From Ruminococcaceae bacterium UBA6353 (GTDB lineage Bacteria > Bacillota > Clostridia > Oscillospirales > Acutalibacteraceae), in the NCBI GenBank assembly GCA_002437905.1, contig DJRT01000015.1, positions 11,657-45,366 of the forward strand: a stretch of DNA of 33,710 nucleotides, read 5' to 3'. Position 1 is the first letter of the stretch. Every line of letters starts with the position of its first letter. The notes under the pieces are model-generated. The model made no database searches, was not told where the DNA came from, and was given only the letters and a program-made list of their open reading frames with translations. Shown here one piece after another: positions 16,882-24,699 of this stretch. A program made the translations under genes and the position numbers.

Positions 16882-17963
16882 ATTTCTGCCTCCTTTTGTA
16901 TCCGGGCCGGCAGCTGTGCTGCATACAGGCGGAAAGCGCTTGGCAGCGCATAGCTTGCCTGCAGCTGCTCCAGCGTCACGGCTGCATAGTCCGCCGGCAG
17001 CTCCTCCCCCGGCGGCAGGGTCAACCGGTACAGCTTACCGGTCATATGCCACTCCACATGCGAAAAAATGTGCTTGCCTGCCGGCAGGATCTCCGGCAGC
17101 GGCTGTACAGGCAGGGTCTCCGGCAATACCGGCTGCCCCTCCATGGCATTCGGCAGCTCCCACAGCCCGGCCAGCAGGCCGCTGGGCGGCCGCCGGTGCA
17201 GCAGCACACGCGGCACTTCTCCGGGCAGCAGCACCACGGCCACCTGCCGCTGCTCTATGCGGCGGGGTTTGCGCCTGGCGCGCACCGGCAGCAGGTCTGT
17301 CAGGCCGCCGGCACAGGCGGCACAGAACGGCTGCCACGGGCAGCCGTCACAGGCAGGGGCGGCCTTGGGCAGGCACACAGTCTCGCCCAGCTCCATCAGC
17401 GCCTGGTTGAAACGGCCGGGCTGCTGCGGCGGCAGCATTTCCCGGGCAATAGCCGCAAAGTGCGCCTTGGCGCCGGCAGAAAGCACATCCGTGCTGTCCC
17501 CTGTCAGGCGGGCAAGCACCCGCATCACATTGCCATCCACCGCCGGCACTGCCTGCCCGAAAGCAATGGAGGCAATGGCGCCAGCCGTATACTCCCCGAT
17601 GCCGGGCAGCTTCAGCAGTGCGGCATAGTCCGCCGGCAGCTCACCGCCGGTTTCGCGGCAAAGCTGCTGCGCCGCCTTTTGCAGGTTGCGGGCACGGCTG
17701 TAATAGCCAAGTCCCTCCCACAGCTTCAGCAGCTGATCAGTCGGCACAGCCGCCAGCGCAGCCACATCCGGCAGCGCGCGCATAAACCGTTCATAGTATG
17801 GCAGCACCGCCTCAATGCGCGTCTGCTGCAGCATGATCTCCGACACCCACACCCGGTACGGGGTTGGCTGCTGCCGCCACGGCAGCGGCCGGAAATGGGT
17901 GGAATACCACGCAAGCAGCCTTTCGGCTGCAGCGGCGGCAAGCTCCGTTTTCTGTGGTTGCAT
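16857..17963 (-). CDS. mutY: A/G-specific adenine glycosylase
   Basis: MutY removes adenine mispaired with 8-oxoguanine. The chosen start at 17963 (MQPQKTELA) has GGAGAG six bases upstream; the longer open frame upstream has no site. Catalytic parts are visible: WVSEIMLQQTRIEAV with the active-site glutamate, the helix-hairpin-helix LPGIGEYTAGAIASIAFG, and the aspartate of VDGNVMRVLAR. Iron-sulphur cysteines follow in CLPKAAPACDGCPWQPFC with seven residues in the first gap, as often in Clostridia. The C-terminal 8-oxoG-recognition NUDIX-like domain includes GLWELPNA and the FSHVEWHM loop. It is the first gene of the leftward block, just after the upp terminator. Confidence 0.95.
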   Translation of the reverse strand: MQPQKTELAAAAAERLLAWYSTHFRPLPWRQQPTPYRVWVSEIMLQQTRIEAVLPYYERFMRALPDVAALAAVPTDQLLKLWEGLGYYSRARNLQKAAQQLCRETGGELPADYAALLKLPGIGEYTAGAIASIAFGQAVPAVDGNVMRVLARLTGDSTDVLSAGAKAHFAAIAREMLPPQQPGRFNQALMELGETVCLPKAAPACDGCPWQPFCAACAGGLTDLLPVRARRKPRRIEQRQVAVVLLPGEVPRVLLHRRPPSGLLAGLWELPNAMEGQPVLPETLPVQPLPEILPAGKHIFSHVEWHMTGKLYRLTLPPGEELPADYAAVTLEQLQASYALPSAFRLYAAQLPARIQKEAEIWTKEPII

Positions 17964-18017
17964 AAGCTCTCCGTTTCTGTCCGGCGGGCGGGCAGAGCGC
18001 CCGCATTGCCAATGCCG

Positions 18018-18065
18018 GAAAAAGCACAAAGCCGCCTTTACCGGAAACAGGCTGGCAAAGGCGGC
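18018..18065 (-). terminator. Terminator of upp
   Basis: GCCGCCTTT at 18031-18039 pairs with AAAGGCGGC at 18057-18065. On the minus strand the stem is followed by TTTGTGCTTTTT. It begins 10 bases after the upp stop. Confidence 0.8.
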
Positions 18066-18074
18066 AAGGGTCGA

Positions 18075-18713
18075 TTATTTTGTGCCGAAGATCCGGTCAC
18101 CGGCATCGCCAAGGCCGGGAACGATGTACCCGTTCTCGTTCAGGTGCAGGTCCTCTGCGGCGCAGTACACCTTCACATCCGGATGCTTCTCCGTCAGCAC
18201 CTTCAGGCCCTCCGGAGCAGCAATGATGCACATAAACTTGATGCTGCGGGGGTGGCGGGTCTTGATCTGATCAATCGCGTCCACGGCCGAGCCGCCGGTG
18301 GCCAGCATGGGATCCAGCACGATCACATCGCGCTCCTCGATATCATGCGGCAGCTTGCAATAGTAGGGGTGCGGAATAAGCGTCTCCTCGTCCCGGTACA
18401 TACCAATGTGTCCCACACGGGCGGAGGGGATCAGCTCCAGAGCGCCATCCACCATACCCAGGCCGGCGCGCAGGATCGGCACAAACGCCAGCTTGCGGCC
18501 GGCGATCACCTTGCTCTTTGCGGTGGTGATCGGCGTCTCCACAGCCACCTCTTCCACGGGCAGATCGCGGGTCGCCTCGTACACCATCAGCTCGGTGATC
18601 TCTTTGATCAGCTCACGGAACTGCTTGGAGCTGGTGTCCTTGTTGCGCAGCAGCGTTACCTTGTGCTGGATCAGGGGATGATCCGCGATAAAGGGATTGG
18701 ACTGAGTAGCCAT
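18075..18713 (-). CDS. upp: Uracil phosphoribosyltransferase
   Basis: Upp salvages uracil by joining it to PRPP to give UMP. The PRPP-binding loop is VLDPMLATGGSAVDAI, and the uracil-binding end is GLGDAGDRIFGTK at the C terminus. Other family landmarks are ILRAGLGMVDG and HPYYCKLPHDI. I chose ATG 18713 (MATQSNPF), which has GGAGG 10 bases upstream; an ATG at 18722 sits one base from that site, and the open frame beyond has none. The 212-residue length is normal. It follows tsaB by 51 bases and ends the transcript at a terminator. Confidence 0.96.
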   Translation of the reverse strand: MATQSNPFIADHPLIQHKVTLLRNKDTSSKQFRELIKEITELMVYEATRDLPVEEVAVETPITTAKSKVIAGRKLAFVPILRAGLGMVDGALELIPSARVGHIGMYRDEETLIPHPYYCKLPHDIEERDVIVLDPMLATGGSAVDAIDQIKTRHPRSIKFMCIIAAPEGLKVLTEKHPDVKVYCAAEDLHLNENGYIVPGLGDAGDRIFGTK

Positions 18714-18764
18714 AATTTTCATACCTCCATTTATTCCATGCGCGAACGCATTGTTGACAAACAC

Positions 18765-19502
18765 TCACGGCTGCGGGCGGTCTGCTGCGGCCTGGCGGGC
18801 GCGCAGCTCCCGCTCGGCCTGCGGCAGACGCAGATACAGCGGCAAAAGCGCCGCCGCCTCCACGGTCTCCCCCGCTGCCAGCCGCTCAGCGGCCACCGCC
18901 GCCACGCCGGCCGCAGACTGGAAACGCAGCCCTGCCGGCGCCAAAAACAGATGCGGCACAACATCTTTCAGTGCATTATAACACATTTCGCTGCCATCGC
19001 CAACCAAAATCACGGATTTTTTTTGCGAAAGCAGCCGATTTTTCACATTTTCGATCGGCACAGCCTCATCCGGCGTCTGCCGGCACTGCGTGCCATCGGC
19101 ATTCTGGGTAAAAGCCGCGGTATACACCTGCCCGCAGCGGGCATCCATCACGCAGCAGATCAGTCCCTCAAACGGCAGCCCGGCCAGTGGCCGCGCCATT
19201 GCCTCCAGGGTCGATACGGCCACACATGGCTTGTTTTCTGCAAAGGCAAGTCCCTTTACAGCAGCCACGCCGATGCGCACACCGGTAAAGGAGCCGGGAC
19301 CGTGGCTGACCGCCAGCGCATCAATCTGCTGCATCGTCAGACCGGCCGTTTCCAGGGCGTTCTGCACCATGGGCATCAGCGTCTGGCTGTGGGTGCGCGC
19401 CGTGTGGGAATAATATGTGGCCAGCAGGCGGCCATCCCGCCAAACGGCGCAGGACACCGGTGCAGCAGAAGTATCAATCGCCAATAGCGTTGTCATGGTC
19501 AT
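18765..19502 (-). CDS. tsaB: tRNA threonylcarbamoyladenosine synthesis protein TsaB
   Basis: TsaB is the non-catalytic ASKHA-fold partner of TsaD and TsaE in making the t6A modification at tRNA position 37. The 245-residue protein has the N-terminal LLAIDTSAAPVSCAV, the interface stretch ALAVSHGPGSFTGVRIG near residue 63, and MDARCGQVYTAAF near 117. The C-terminal part is shorter and less conserved, as usual. The start lies one base after the tsaE stop. An ATG six bases further in is equally possible. Confidence 0.95.
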   Translation of the reverse strand: MTMTTLLAIDTSAAPVSCAVWRDGRLLATYYSHTARTHSQTLMPMVQNALETAGLTMQQIDALAVSHGPGSFTGVRIGVAAVKGLAFAENKPCVAVSTLEAMARPLAGLPFEGLICCVMDARCGQVYTAAFTQNADGTQCRQTPDEAVPIENVKNRLLSQKKSVILVGDGSEMCYNALKDVVPHLFLAPAGLRFQSAAGVAAVAAERLAAGETVEAAALLPLYLRLPQAERELRARQAAADRPQP

Positions 19503-19503
19503 G

Positions 19504-19923
19504 TCACTCTCTTTCGATCCTACGGGTATGCTCGTCCACCGCCGTCAAGTGCAGGCGTATGGCGTCCGCCGGCAGTGCCGCCTCAATGTGCTCACTCCAC
19601 TCCACTGCCAGAATGGCGCCGGCATCCAGATAATCGTAATAGCCGGTGGAATACAGATCCTCCCAGCCGGTCACCCGGTACATATCAAAATGCACCAGCG
19701 GCGGATCGCCGCCGTAATCGTGCACAAGGGCAAAGGTGGGGCTGGAGACCTCAGCATCCAGCGAAAGGCCGCGGGCAATGCCCCGCACAAGCGCCGTTTT
19801 GCCCATACCGAGGCCGCCGTACATGGCCACCACCGAGCCGGCATGCAGCTCACCGGCCAGCTGTTCGCCATACGCCTCCGTATCGGCGGCGCAGGCAGAA
19901 AAAAATGCCGGTTTATGCTCCAT
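19504..19923 (-). CDS. tsaE: tRNA threonylcarbamoyladenosine synthesis ATPase TsaE
   Basis: TsaE is the small ATPase that resets the TsaBD complex during t6A synthesis. Walker A is GGLGMGKTAL near residue 37, and the family motifs SSPTFALVHDY, HFDMYRV and AVEWSEHIE follow. The 139-residue length is slightly under the usual 150. GGAGG lies 11 bases before the ATG, and a promoter at 20023-19996 faces leftwards. The order tsaE-tsaB is common in Bacillota; tsaD is not in this window. Confidence 0.95.
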   Translation of the reverse strand: MEHKPAFFSACAADTEAYGEQLAGELHAGSVVAMYGGLGMGKTALVRGIARGLSLDAEVSSPTFALVHDYGGDPPLVHFDMYRVTGWEDLYSTGYYDYLDAGAILAVEWSEHIEAALPADAIRLHLTAVDEHTRRIERE

Positions 19924-19995
19924 AAAACGGCGGCCTCCTTTCTTTTTGTATCCCGATTCTGCCGCGCCGGGCAGTACCGGAGCAGCGCTGAGGGT

Positions 19996-20023
19996 ATTAT
20001 AGCATATTTTCGGGAATAATCAA
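19996..20023 (-). promoter_or_regulatory. Promoter of tsaE-tsaB-upp
   Basis: TTGATT at 20023-20018 and TATAAT at 20001-19996 on the minus strand are 16 bases apart. Confidence 0.75.
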
Positions 20024-20031
20024 AGGAAAAC

Positions 20032-20060
20032 TTGCATATCGGGAAAAAATCCGCTATAAT
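20032..20060 (+). promoter_or_regulatory. Promoter of the RodA-like gene
   Basis: TTGCAT at 20032-20037 and TATAAT at 20055-20060 are 17 bases apart. It is divergent from the tsaE promoter, with only 8 bases between the two -35 boxes. Confidence 0.8.
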
Positions 20061-20097
20061 GTAGCGGTGATCTTACGGAAAGGAGGCGGCACCGAGC

Positions 20098-21267
20098 ATG
20101 AAAGGCACACTCAAAGCATCGCTGCGTTCACTGATCACCTACTCCAACAAACGGCTGATCCTGCTGTGCCTGCTGGTTTCCACCTACGGCTGCCTGCTGG
20201 TCTATTCCGCCTCATACAGCGCCGGCCGCGGCCTGAGCGGCGCCATCGTACAGATCGGCGCCTCCGCACTGGGACTGCTCATCGCCATCGTACTCTCCCA
20301 GATTGATTATGAAAACCTGTGCTCCCTGTGGCCGATATGGGCCGGTATAGCCCTGCTGCTGATGCTGCTGACCTACACCCCGCTTGGCCTGAATGTGGCC
20401 GGTACAGACGATACCGCCTGGCTGGCCATCAGCATCGGCTCATTCCAGCTCACCTTTCAGCCCTCCGAGCTGATGAAGATCGTCTTTATCATCACCTTTT
20501 CCGTTCACCTGACACGGGTGCAGGAGCGCATCCACGAATTCCGCACACTGCTGCTGCTCTGCCTGCACGCCATAGTGCCCATCGGTCTGGTATTCCTGCA
20601 GGGGGACGACGGTACGGCGCTGGTGTTTATTATGATCTTCCTGACCATGCTGTTTGTCAGTGGTGTGCACCTGGTGTATTATCTGCTTGGGCTGGCCGGC
20701 GTCTGTGCGGCGGTGCCGCTGATCTGGAACTATGTGCTGGACGACAGCAAGCGGGCGCGGTTCCTTTGCATCCTGCCGCCCTATATCGAAAAATATCTGG
20801 GCACGATCGGCTGGCAGCAGTACGAGGGGCTGAAAGCCATCGGCTCCGGCCAGCTGACGGGGCTTGGGTATCTCAAGGGGGGCAACGGTTTCTCCTTTGC
20901 CCGGAATAACGACCTCATCTTTACTGTTGCCGGTGAGGAATTCGGCTTCATCGGCGCGCTGCTGCTGCTGGTGCTGCTGGGATTGCTGTGGTTTGAGCTG
21001 CTGCGCTGCGCCAAGCGGTCACAGGATACACTCGGCACCTATCTGTGCGTCGGTATGCTGGCGCTGGTCGGCTCCCAGTCCATTATCAACCTGGGGATGA
21101 ACCTGCGGCTGCTGCCGGTGATCGGCATCACCCTGCCGTTTTTCAGCGCCGGCGGCAGCTCTGTGGCCACCCTGTACCTCGGCATCGGCCTGGTACTCAG
21201 TGTTTCCTTCTCGCAGCGCACCGCCCGCCACGGCGGCCGGATGCACACCAGCCTATACAGCGCTTGA
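20098..21267 (+). CDS. RodA/FtsW/SpoVE-family (SEDS) peptidoglycan glycosyltransferase
   Basis: SEDS proteins polymerise lipid II into glycan strands with a class B PBP partner. The 389-residue protein has about ten membrane helices. Landmarks are LVYSASYS in helix 1, FQPSELMKIVFIITFSVHL, the aspartate-bearing loop FLQGDDGTALV (commonly QPDLGTAL), AGEEFGFIGALLLL, and GMNLRLLPVIGITLPFFSAGGSS near the C terminus. The usual RRW stretch before FQPSE is replaced by DDTAWLAISIGSF, which I associate with a clostridial branch. RodA versus FtsW cannot be settled since no PBP or mre gene is adjacent. AAGGAGG lies 11 bases before the ATG. It ends 9 bases from the converging methyltransferase gene. Confidence 0.9.
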   Translation: MKGTLKASLRSLITYSNKRLILLCLLVSTYGCLLVYSASYSAGRGLSGAIVQIGASALGLLIAIVLSQIDYENLCSLWPIWAGIALLLMLLTYTPLGLNVAGTDDTAWLAISIGSFQLTFQPSELMKIVFIITFSVHLTRVQERIHEFRTLLLLCLHAIVPIGLVFLQGDDGTALVFIMIFLTMLFVSGVHLVYYLLGLAGVCAAVPLIWNYVLDDSKRARFLCILPPYIEKYLGTIGWQQYEGLKAIGSGQLTGLGYLKGGNGFSFARNNDLIFTVAGEEFGFIGALLLLVLLGLLWFELLRCAKRSQDTLGTYLCVGMLALVGSQSIINLGMNLRLLPVIGITLPFFSAGGSSVATLYLGIGLVLSVSFSQRTARHGGRMHTSLYSA

Positions 21268-21276
21268 ACAGGCTGC

Positions 21277-22092
21277 TCACTTCTGCACCCGATAGGCCAG
21301 CACAAAGAAGTGTGCCGTGACCATTGGAAGCGTGGCGGTCTCCAGCTTCTGCTGATCCTCGCGGCCGGTTTTGTAATAGTACGGCGTCATCATAAACAGA
21401 TCCTGCACGCACTGCCTATCCGGCAGGTGCATCCCATAGTGCAGCTCATGTGTTTCCAGCAGGTCAAGCCCCTCCAAAGCGAAGGGCTTGACCTGATTTT
21501 TATAGGGCACGGTATACAGCGCCTGCTTCAGCTCCCACAGATGCTCCGCTCCGGGAATAGCCATCAGAAAGACACCGCCGGGTGCCAGCGTACGGCTGAT
21601 CTCCTCTCCGCAATAGGGCGCAAAAATATTGACCGCACCGGCGAGGCTGCCGTCCGCCACCGGCAGGTGGAAAGCGCTGGCTACGGCAAATCCGGCCTGC
21701 GGGCAGGCTCTGGCCGCCTTAGCCAGGGCGATCTTGGAAATATCAATCCCATAGCAGGAAACCCGGCGCGCATTTTGCTGCAGCGCCTGCGCGATCAGCG
21801 CCGTATAGTAGCCCTCGCCGCACCCGATATCCAGCAAACAGCCATCCGGCACAAGGCGCACGGCACAATCGGCAATCTGCTCCGCCAGCGGCCTGTAAGC
21901 GCCGCCGGATAAAAAACGCTGGCGCGCCTCCACCATCAGGCGGTTATCCCCCGGATTTTTCCCATGCATCCGGTTGGCCGGCAGCAGGTGCACATAGCCG
22001 CTGCGGCTGCGGTCAAAGCTGTGGCCGCGGGCACAGGCATAGCCGCTCGTATTCTCTTTCAGCGGCGCACCGCACACCGGACACAGCCACAT
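21277..22092 (-). CDS. RlmA-like 23S rRNA (guanine-N1) methyltransferase
   Basis: The protein starts with a zinc finger (WLCPVCGAPL ... YACARGHSFD) of the type that marks RlmA, followed by a SAM-dependent methyltransferase fold: LLDIGCGEGYYT near residue 90, YGIDISKIAL, and NIFAPYCGEEISRTLAPGG with the usual strand-4 region. RlmA methylates G745 or G748 of 23S rRNA and in some bacteria affects tylosin-type antibiotic sensitivity. The start at 22092 (MWLCPVC) fits the family length of about 270. The open frame reaches 22176, but that passes through a strong terminator hairpin and is not credible. GGAGG is 12 bases before the ATG. Confidence 0.87.
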   Translation of the reverse strand: MWLCPVCGAPLKENTSGYACARGHSFDRSRSGYVHLLPANRMHGKNPGDNRLMVEARQRFLSGGAYRPLAEQIADCAVRLVPDGCLLDIGCGEGYYTALIAQALQQNARRVSCYGIDISKIALAKAARACPQAGFAVASAFHLPVADGSLAGAVNIFAPYCGEEISRTLAPGGVFLMAIPGAEHLWELKQALYTVPYKNQVKPFALEGLDLLETHELHYGMHLPDRQCVQDLFMMTPYYYKTGREDQQKLETATLPMVTAHFFVLAYRVQK

Positions 22093-22135
22093 GGTTTTTC
22101 CGCCCTCCTGTAAGCTCTTTGGGGGCATTGCCCCA

Positions 22136-22170
22136 AAAAACGGGACAGACGAACCGTCTGTCCCGTTTTT
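22136..22170. terminator. Bidirectional terminator after the small membrane protein gene
   Basis: A perfect 16-bp stem, 22136-22151 pairing with 22155-22170 around AAC, has A/T runs at both ends. It is 7 bases after the stop of the leftward gene at 22177. Confidence 0.92.
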
Positions 22171-22176
22171 CCTCAT

Positions 22177-22398
22177 TTACTCGGCGGCAGGCTCCGTCTC
22201 ATCGCCGGCGCCCTCAATACCGTCCCAATTATCTACATCGCCGTCCTCCAGATCATAGCCAAAGTCGGCGTCCTTCTCGTACCAGGCTTTCTTTCTGGAA
22301 CGGGCACGCAGATACAGCAGCACAGCCGTGGTGGCCGCCGCAACAGCCGCTGCCACGCCGGCAACAATAAGCCACTTCATCGTCTTGGATCTATTCAT
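22177..22398 (-). CDS. Small single-pass membrane protein with acidic tail
   Basis: The 73-residue product has one N-terminal helix (WLIVAGVAAAVAAATTAVLLYL), a basic stop-transfer patch (RARSRKK), and an acidic C-terminal tail (DADFGYDLEDGDVDNWDG). AGGAGG lies about 9 bases before the ATG, and there is a clear promoter at 22463-22435 and a terminator after the stop, so it is a genuine stand-alone gene. No function is known to me. Confidence 0.75.
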   Translation of the reverse strand: MNRSKTMKWLIVAGVAAAVAAATTAVLLYLRARSRKKAWYEKDADFGYDLEDGDVDNWDGIEGAGDETEPAAE

Positions 22399-22434
22399 AG
22401 GGAACAGCCTCCTTATACATCATAGTGTGGAATG

Positions 22435-22463
22435 ATTGTACCACGCCGGGAGAAAAAAGTCAA
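22435..22463 (-). promoter_or_regulatory. Promoter of the small membrane protein gene
   Basis: TTGACT at 22463-22458 and TACAAT at 22440-22435 on the minus strand are 17 bases apart. Confidence 0.82.
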
Positions 22464-22474
22464 GGAATACGCCC

Positions 22475-23269
22475 TTATTTCTGCGCCGCCGGCAGGTTTT
22501 TCTGCCAGATGAACTCAAAATCCTTTATATTGTGCCGGATAATGTAGTCCAGGTAGCTGACCACCATCTTGGCGGTCAGCACATAGCCGCAGGGATTGAG
22601 ATGCCCGTTGAGGTAGAATTTGGCGCGGAACTGCGCGTCGTATACCGGCGCATAGCGGTGCAGGTCCATGACATACGCCTCCGGCCACAGGGCGGCGATA
22701 TCCCGCAGCAGGTCAGAGAGCTGGTCAGCCATTTTGACGCGATCCTCGCTCTGCTCCCCGCGCGGCGGGGTCATGATGAAGAATTTGGCATCCGGGCTGA
22801 TGGCACGGTAGCGCTGAATAATGCGGCCGTAGTAGCCGGCAAAGGTCTCCCGGTTCTTTTCGGGGTCGGACAGGTCGATATCCGCCACCGTACCAAGCTC
22901 GATATCGCCGCGCAGCGCCGATGATATATCGTTTACGCCCAGCGCGATAATATACGCCTGTGCGGCCTTTTCCGGTGCCCAGAAGCCGGACTGCTCCGCA
23001 AAGTTATGTACATACTCCCAGGCCGTCATGCCGCCGCGGGAAAAATTGTAGACGGTATTGCCGCAGATGCGCGCCATGAACTGTCCCCAGGAATAGTCAA
23101 ACATATCAAAGTAGTGATGCTCATCCTTCTCATCGCAGGTCTCAAACTCGCCGGAAGAGAGGCTATCGCCCACGCAGGCAATGGTGCGGAGAATTCCGCA
23201 GAAGCCGCCATCCGGCAGCAGCTGATCCAGGGGCTGCTCATTTTCCGGGAAATAGTGCTGAATATCCAT
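22475..23269 (-). CDS. SGNH/GDSL-type hydrolase family protein
   Basis: The 264-residue protein looks like an SGNH esterase. Block I is IACVGDSLSSGEF with the serine nucleophile near residue 34, block III is ALGVNDISSAL with the conserved asparagine, and the C-terminal histidine is offered by NGHLNPCGYVLTAKM. No signal peptide is visible, so an intracellular esterase or sugar-O-deacetylase is likely; the substrate cannot be told. The start at 23269 (MDIQHYF) has AGGAGG 10 bases upstream. It has its own promoter at 23341-23313. The stop is 11 bases from the -35 of the next leftward promoter. Confidence 0.82.
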   Translation of the reverse strand: MDIQHYFPENEQPLDQLLPDGGFCGILRTIACVGDSLSSGEFETCDEKDEHHYFDMFDYSWGQFMARICGNTVYNFSRGGMTAWEYVHNFAEQSGFWAPEKAAQAYIIALGVNDISSALRGDIELGTVADIDLSDPEKNRETFAGYYGRIIQRYRAISPDAKFFIMTPPRGEQSEDRVKMADQLSDLLRDIAALWPEAYVMDLHRYAPVYDAQFRAKFYLNGHLNPCGYVLTAKMVVSYLDYIIRHNIKDFEFIWQKNLPAAQK

Positions 23270-23312
23270 AAAATCGTTTCCTCCTGACAGACGCATAACA
23301 GCGTTTTGCCCG

Positions 23313-23341
23313 ATTGTACACCATTACAGCAGGCAAGTCAA
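23313..23341 (-). promoter_or_regulatory. Promoter of the SGNH hydrolase gene
   Basis: TTGACT at 23341-23336 and TACAAT at 23318-23313 on the minus strand are 17 bases apart. The -35 starts four bases past the stop of the ABC ATPase gene. Confidence 0.82.
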
Positions 23342-23344
23342 GCC

Positions 23345-23950
23345 CTAATCCGGGATTTTCAGTGTTCCGGTGAGCGGAATGGTATCCAGCGGCAGCACCG
23401 CTGCCCCCAGCGCCTGCGCCTCCTCGGCCACATGCGTCACCAGCACAACCGGGCACTGCGCTGCCCGCTCCCGGATCAGGGGTAGAATCGCCCGCCAGGC
23501 GGCGGCATCCAAGCCGGTAAACGGTTCATCCAGCAGCAGCAGGCCGGCCGGCATGGCCAGCGCCCGTGCCAGAGCCACCCGGCGGCACTGGCCGCCACTA
23601 AGGGAAGCGGGGTACTGCCCGGCACAGTCGGCCAGCCCCATACGCGCCAGCAGCGCCGCTGCCTCTTCCCTGCCGCAGCCGGCGGCAATGCACACATTCT
23701 CCAGCGCAGTGCGCCACGGCAGCAGCCGATCCTCCTGGAAGCAAACAGCCGTCCGCAGACCAGCCGGCCGGACGATGCGGCCGGCCTGCGGCTGCTCCAG
23801 CCCGCACAGCAGCCGCAGCAGTGTGGTCTTGCCGCAGCCGGAGGCTCCCCACAGGCAAACAATCCCCTGCGGCGGAAGCCGCCAGCTCAGCTCCCGGCAC
23901 ACGGCCGTATTTCCGTAGGCAAAATCCACCTTTTGCAGTTCGATACTCAT
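23345..23950 (-). CDS. ABC importer ATPase, NitT/TauT (SsuB) type
   Basis: This 201-residue ATPase powers the importer encoded by the two genes before it. Walker A is GASGCGKTTLLRLL near residue 35, the Q-loop is CFQEDRLLPW, the signature is LSGGQCRRVALARAL, Walker B is LLLLDEPFTGLD and the switch histidine is in VTHVAEEA. These match nitrate/sulfonate/taurine-type ATPases, although the protein is shorter than the usual 240-260. It overlaps the permease gene by four bases, so translation is coupled. Confidence 0.9.
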   Translation of the reverse strand: MSIELQKVDFAYGNTAVCRELSWRLPPQGIVCLWGASGCGKTTLLRLLCGLEQPQAGRIVRPAGLRTAVCFQEDRLLPWRTALENVCIAAGCGREEAAALLARMGLADCAGQYPASLSGGQCRRVALARALAMPAGLLLLDEPFTGLDAAAWRAILPLIRERAAQCPVVLVTHVAEEAQALGAAVLPLDTIPLTGTLKIPD

Positions 23951-24699
23951 GTCTTTGCCCCCCTCTGCCGGTCGATCAGGCGGCGAAGAATCCGTTCCAT
24001 CAGCACACTCAGCAGCACCACCGTGGCCGTCCAGGCAAATACCTCCGGCATTTCCAGATAAGCCTTGGCATTGAACATCTGCTGACCGATCGAACGCGCC
24101 GGGCTGCAGATCACCTCAGCAGCGATGCCGGATTTCCAGGCAAAGCCAAGCCCCACAACACATGCCGAGGCAAAATACGGCTGCACAGAGGGCAGCCACA
24201 CCTGCCGCAGCGTGCGGAGGGCGCCAAAGTGGTACACGCGCGCCATCTCCAGCAGCCGGCGATCCGTTTGCCGGATGCCCTGGCAGACATTCTCCCACAC
24301 CAGCGGCACCACCATCAGCGAGGCAATAAAGCCGGGCAAAAGCTGCAGGCGGATCCAGAAATACGCCAGCAAAATGAAGGAGGCCACCGGCGCCGCCCGC
24401 ACAATGTGCAGCAGCGGGCTGAGCGCCAGCTCCGCCGGCCGCCAGCGGGTGGTCAGCACCGCCAGCAGCGTGCCGATCGCCACCGCCGCCAGAAAGCCGC
24501 ACATCACCCGCAGCAGGCTGCAGCCCACAGCCTGCCAGAAAGCCGCCGTCTGCCACAGCCGCCAAAGGGTGGCGGCCACCGCCGCGGGGCTGGGCAGCAG
24601 GATCTCCTGATCGATCGCCCGGCTGAGCAGCGCCCATACACACAGCCAGAAGGCTGCCACAGCCAACGCCGTGGCAGCCCGCTTCAGCTTACGAGCCAT
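23947..24699 (-). CDS. ABC importer permease, NitT/TauT (SsuC) type
   Basis: The 250-residue permease has about six membrane helices, from LAVAAFWLCVWALLSRAI at the N terminus to FAWTATVVLLSVLMERIL at the C terminus. The BPD_transp_1 coupling loop is recognisable in MARVYHFGALRTLRQVWLPS, with the EAA-like glycine, and GLGFAWKSGIAAEVI follows. The ATG at 24699 has GGAGA upstream and overlaps the substrate-binding protein stop by 11 bases. The open frame beyond this start has no ribosome site. Confidence 0.9.
   Translation of the reverse strand: MARKLKRAATALAVAAFWLCVWALLSRAIDQEILLPSPAAVAATLWRLWQTAAFWQAVGCSLLRVMCGFLAAVAIGTLLAVLTTRWRPAELALSPLLHIVRAAPVASFILLAYFWIRLQLLPGFIASLMVVPLVWENVCQGIRQTDRRLLEMARVYHFGALRTLRQVWLPSVQPYFASACVVGLGFAWKSGIAAEVICSPARSIGQQMFNAKAYLEMPEVFAWTATVVLLSVLMERILRRLIDRQRGAKT

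Noticed and set aside
17340..17400. Seven residues rather than six in the first cysteine gap of MutY
   Set aside because: To my knowledge this spacing is common in clostridial MutY proteins, so it is not an oddity of this gene.
16896..19487. An 863-residue open frame on the + strand
   Set aside because: It runs antisense through mutY, upp and tsaB, all of which have strong family motifs and ribosome sites. Its protein is full of Arg, Gln and His, as expected from a shadow frame in GC-rich DNA.
22093..22176. N-terminal extension of the RlmA-like protein by 28 residues
   Set aside because: The extension would be translated from a perfect terminator hairpin; the family starts at the zinc finger (22092).
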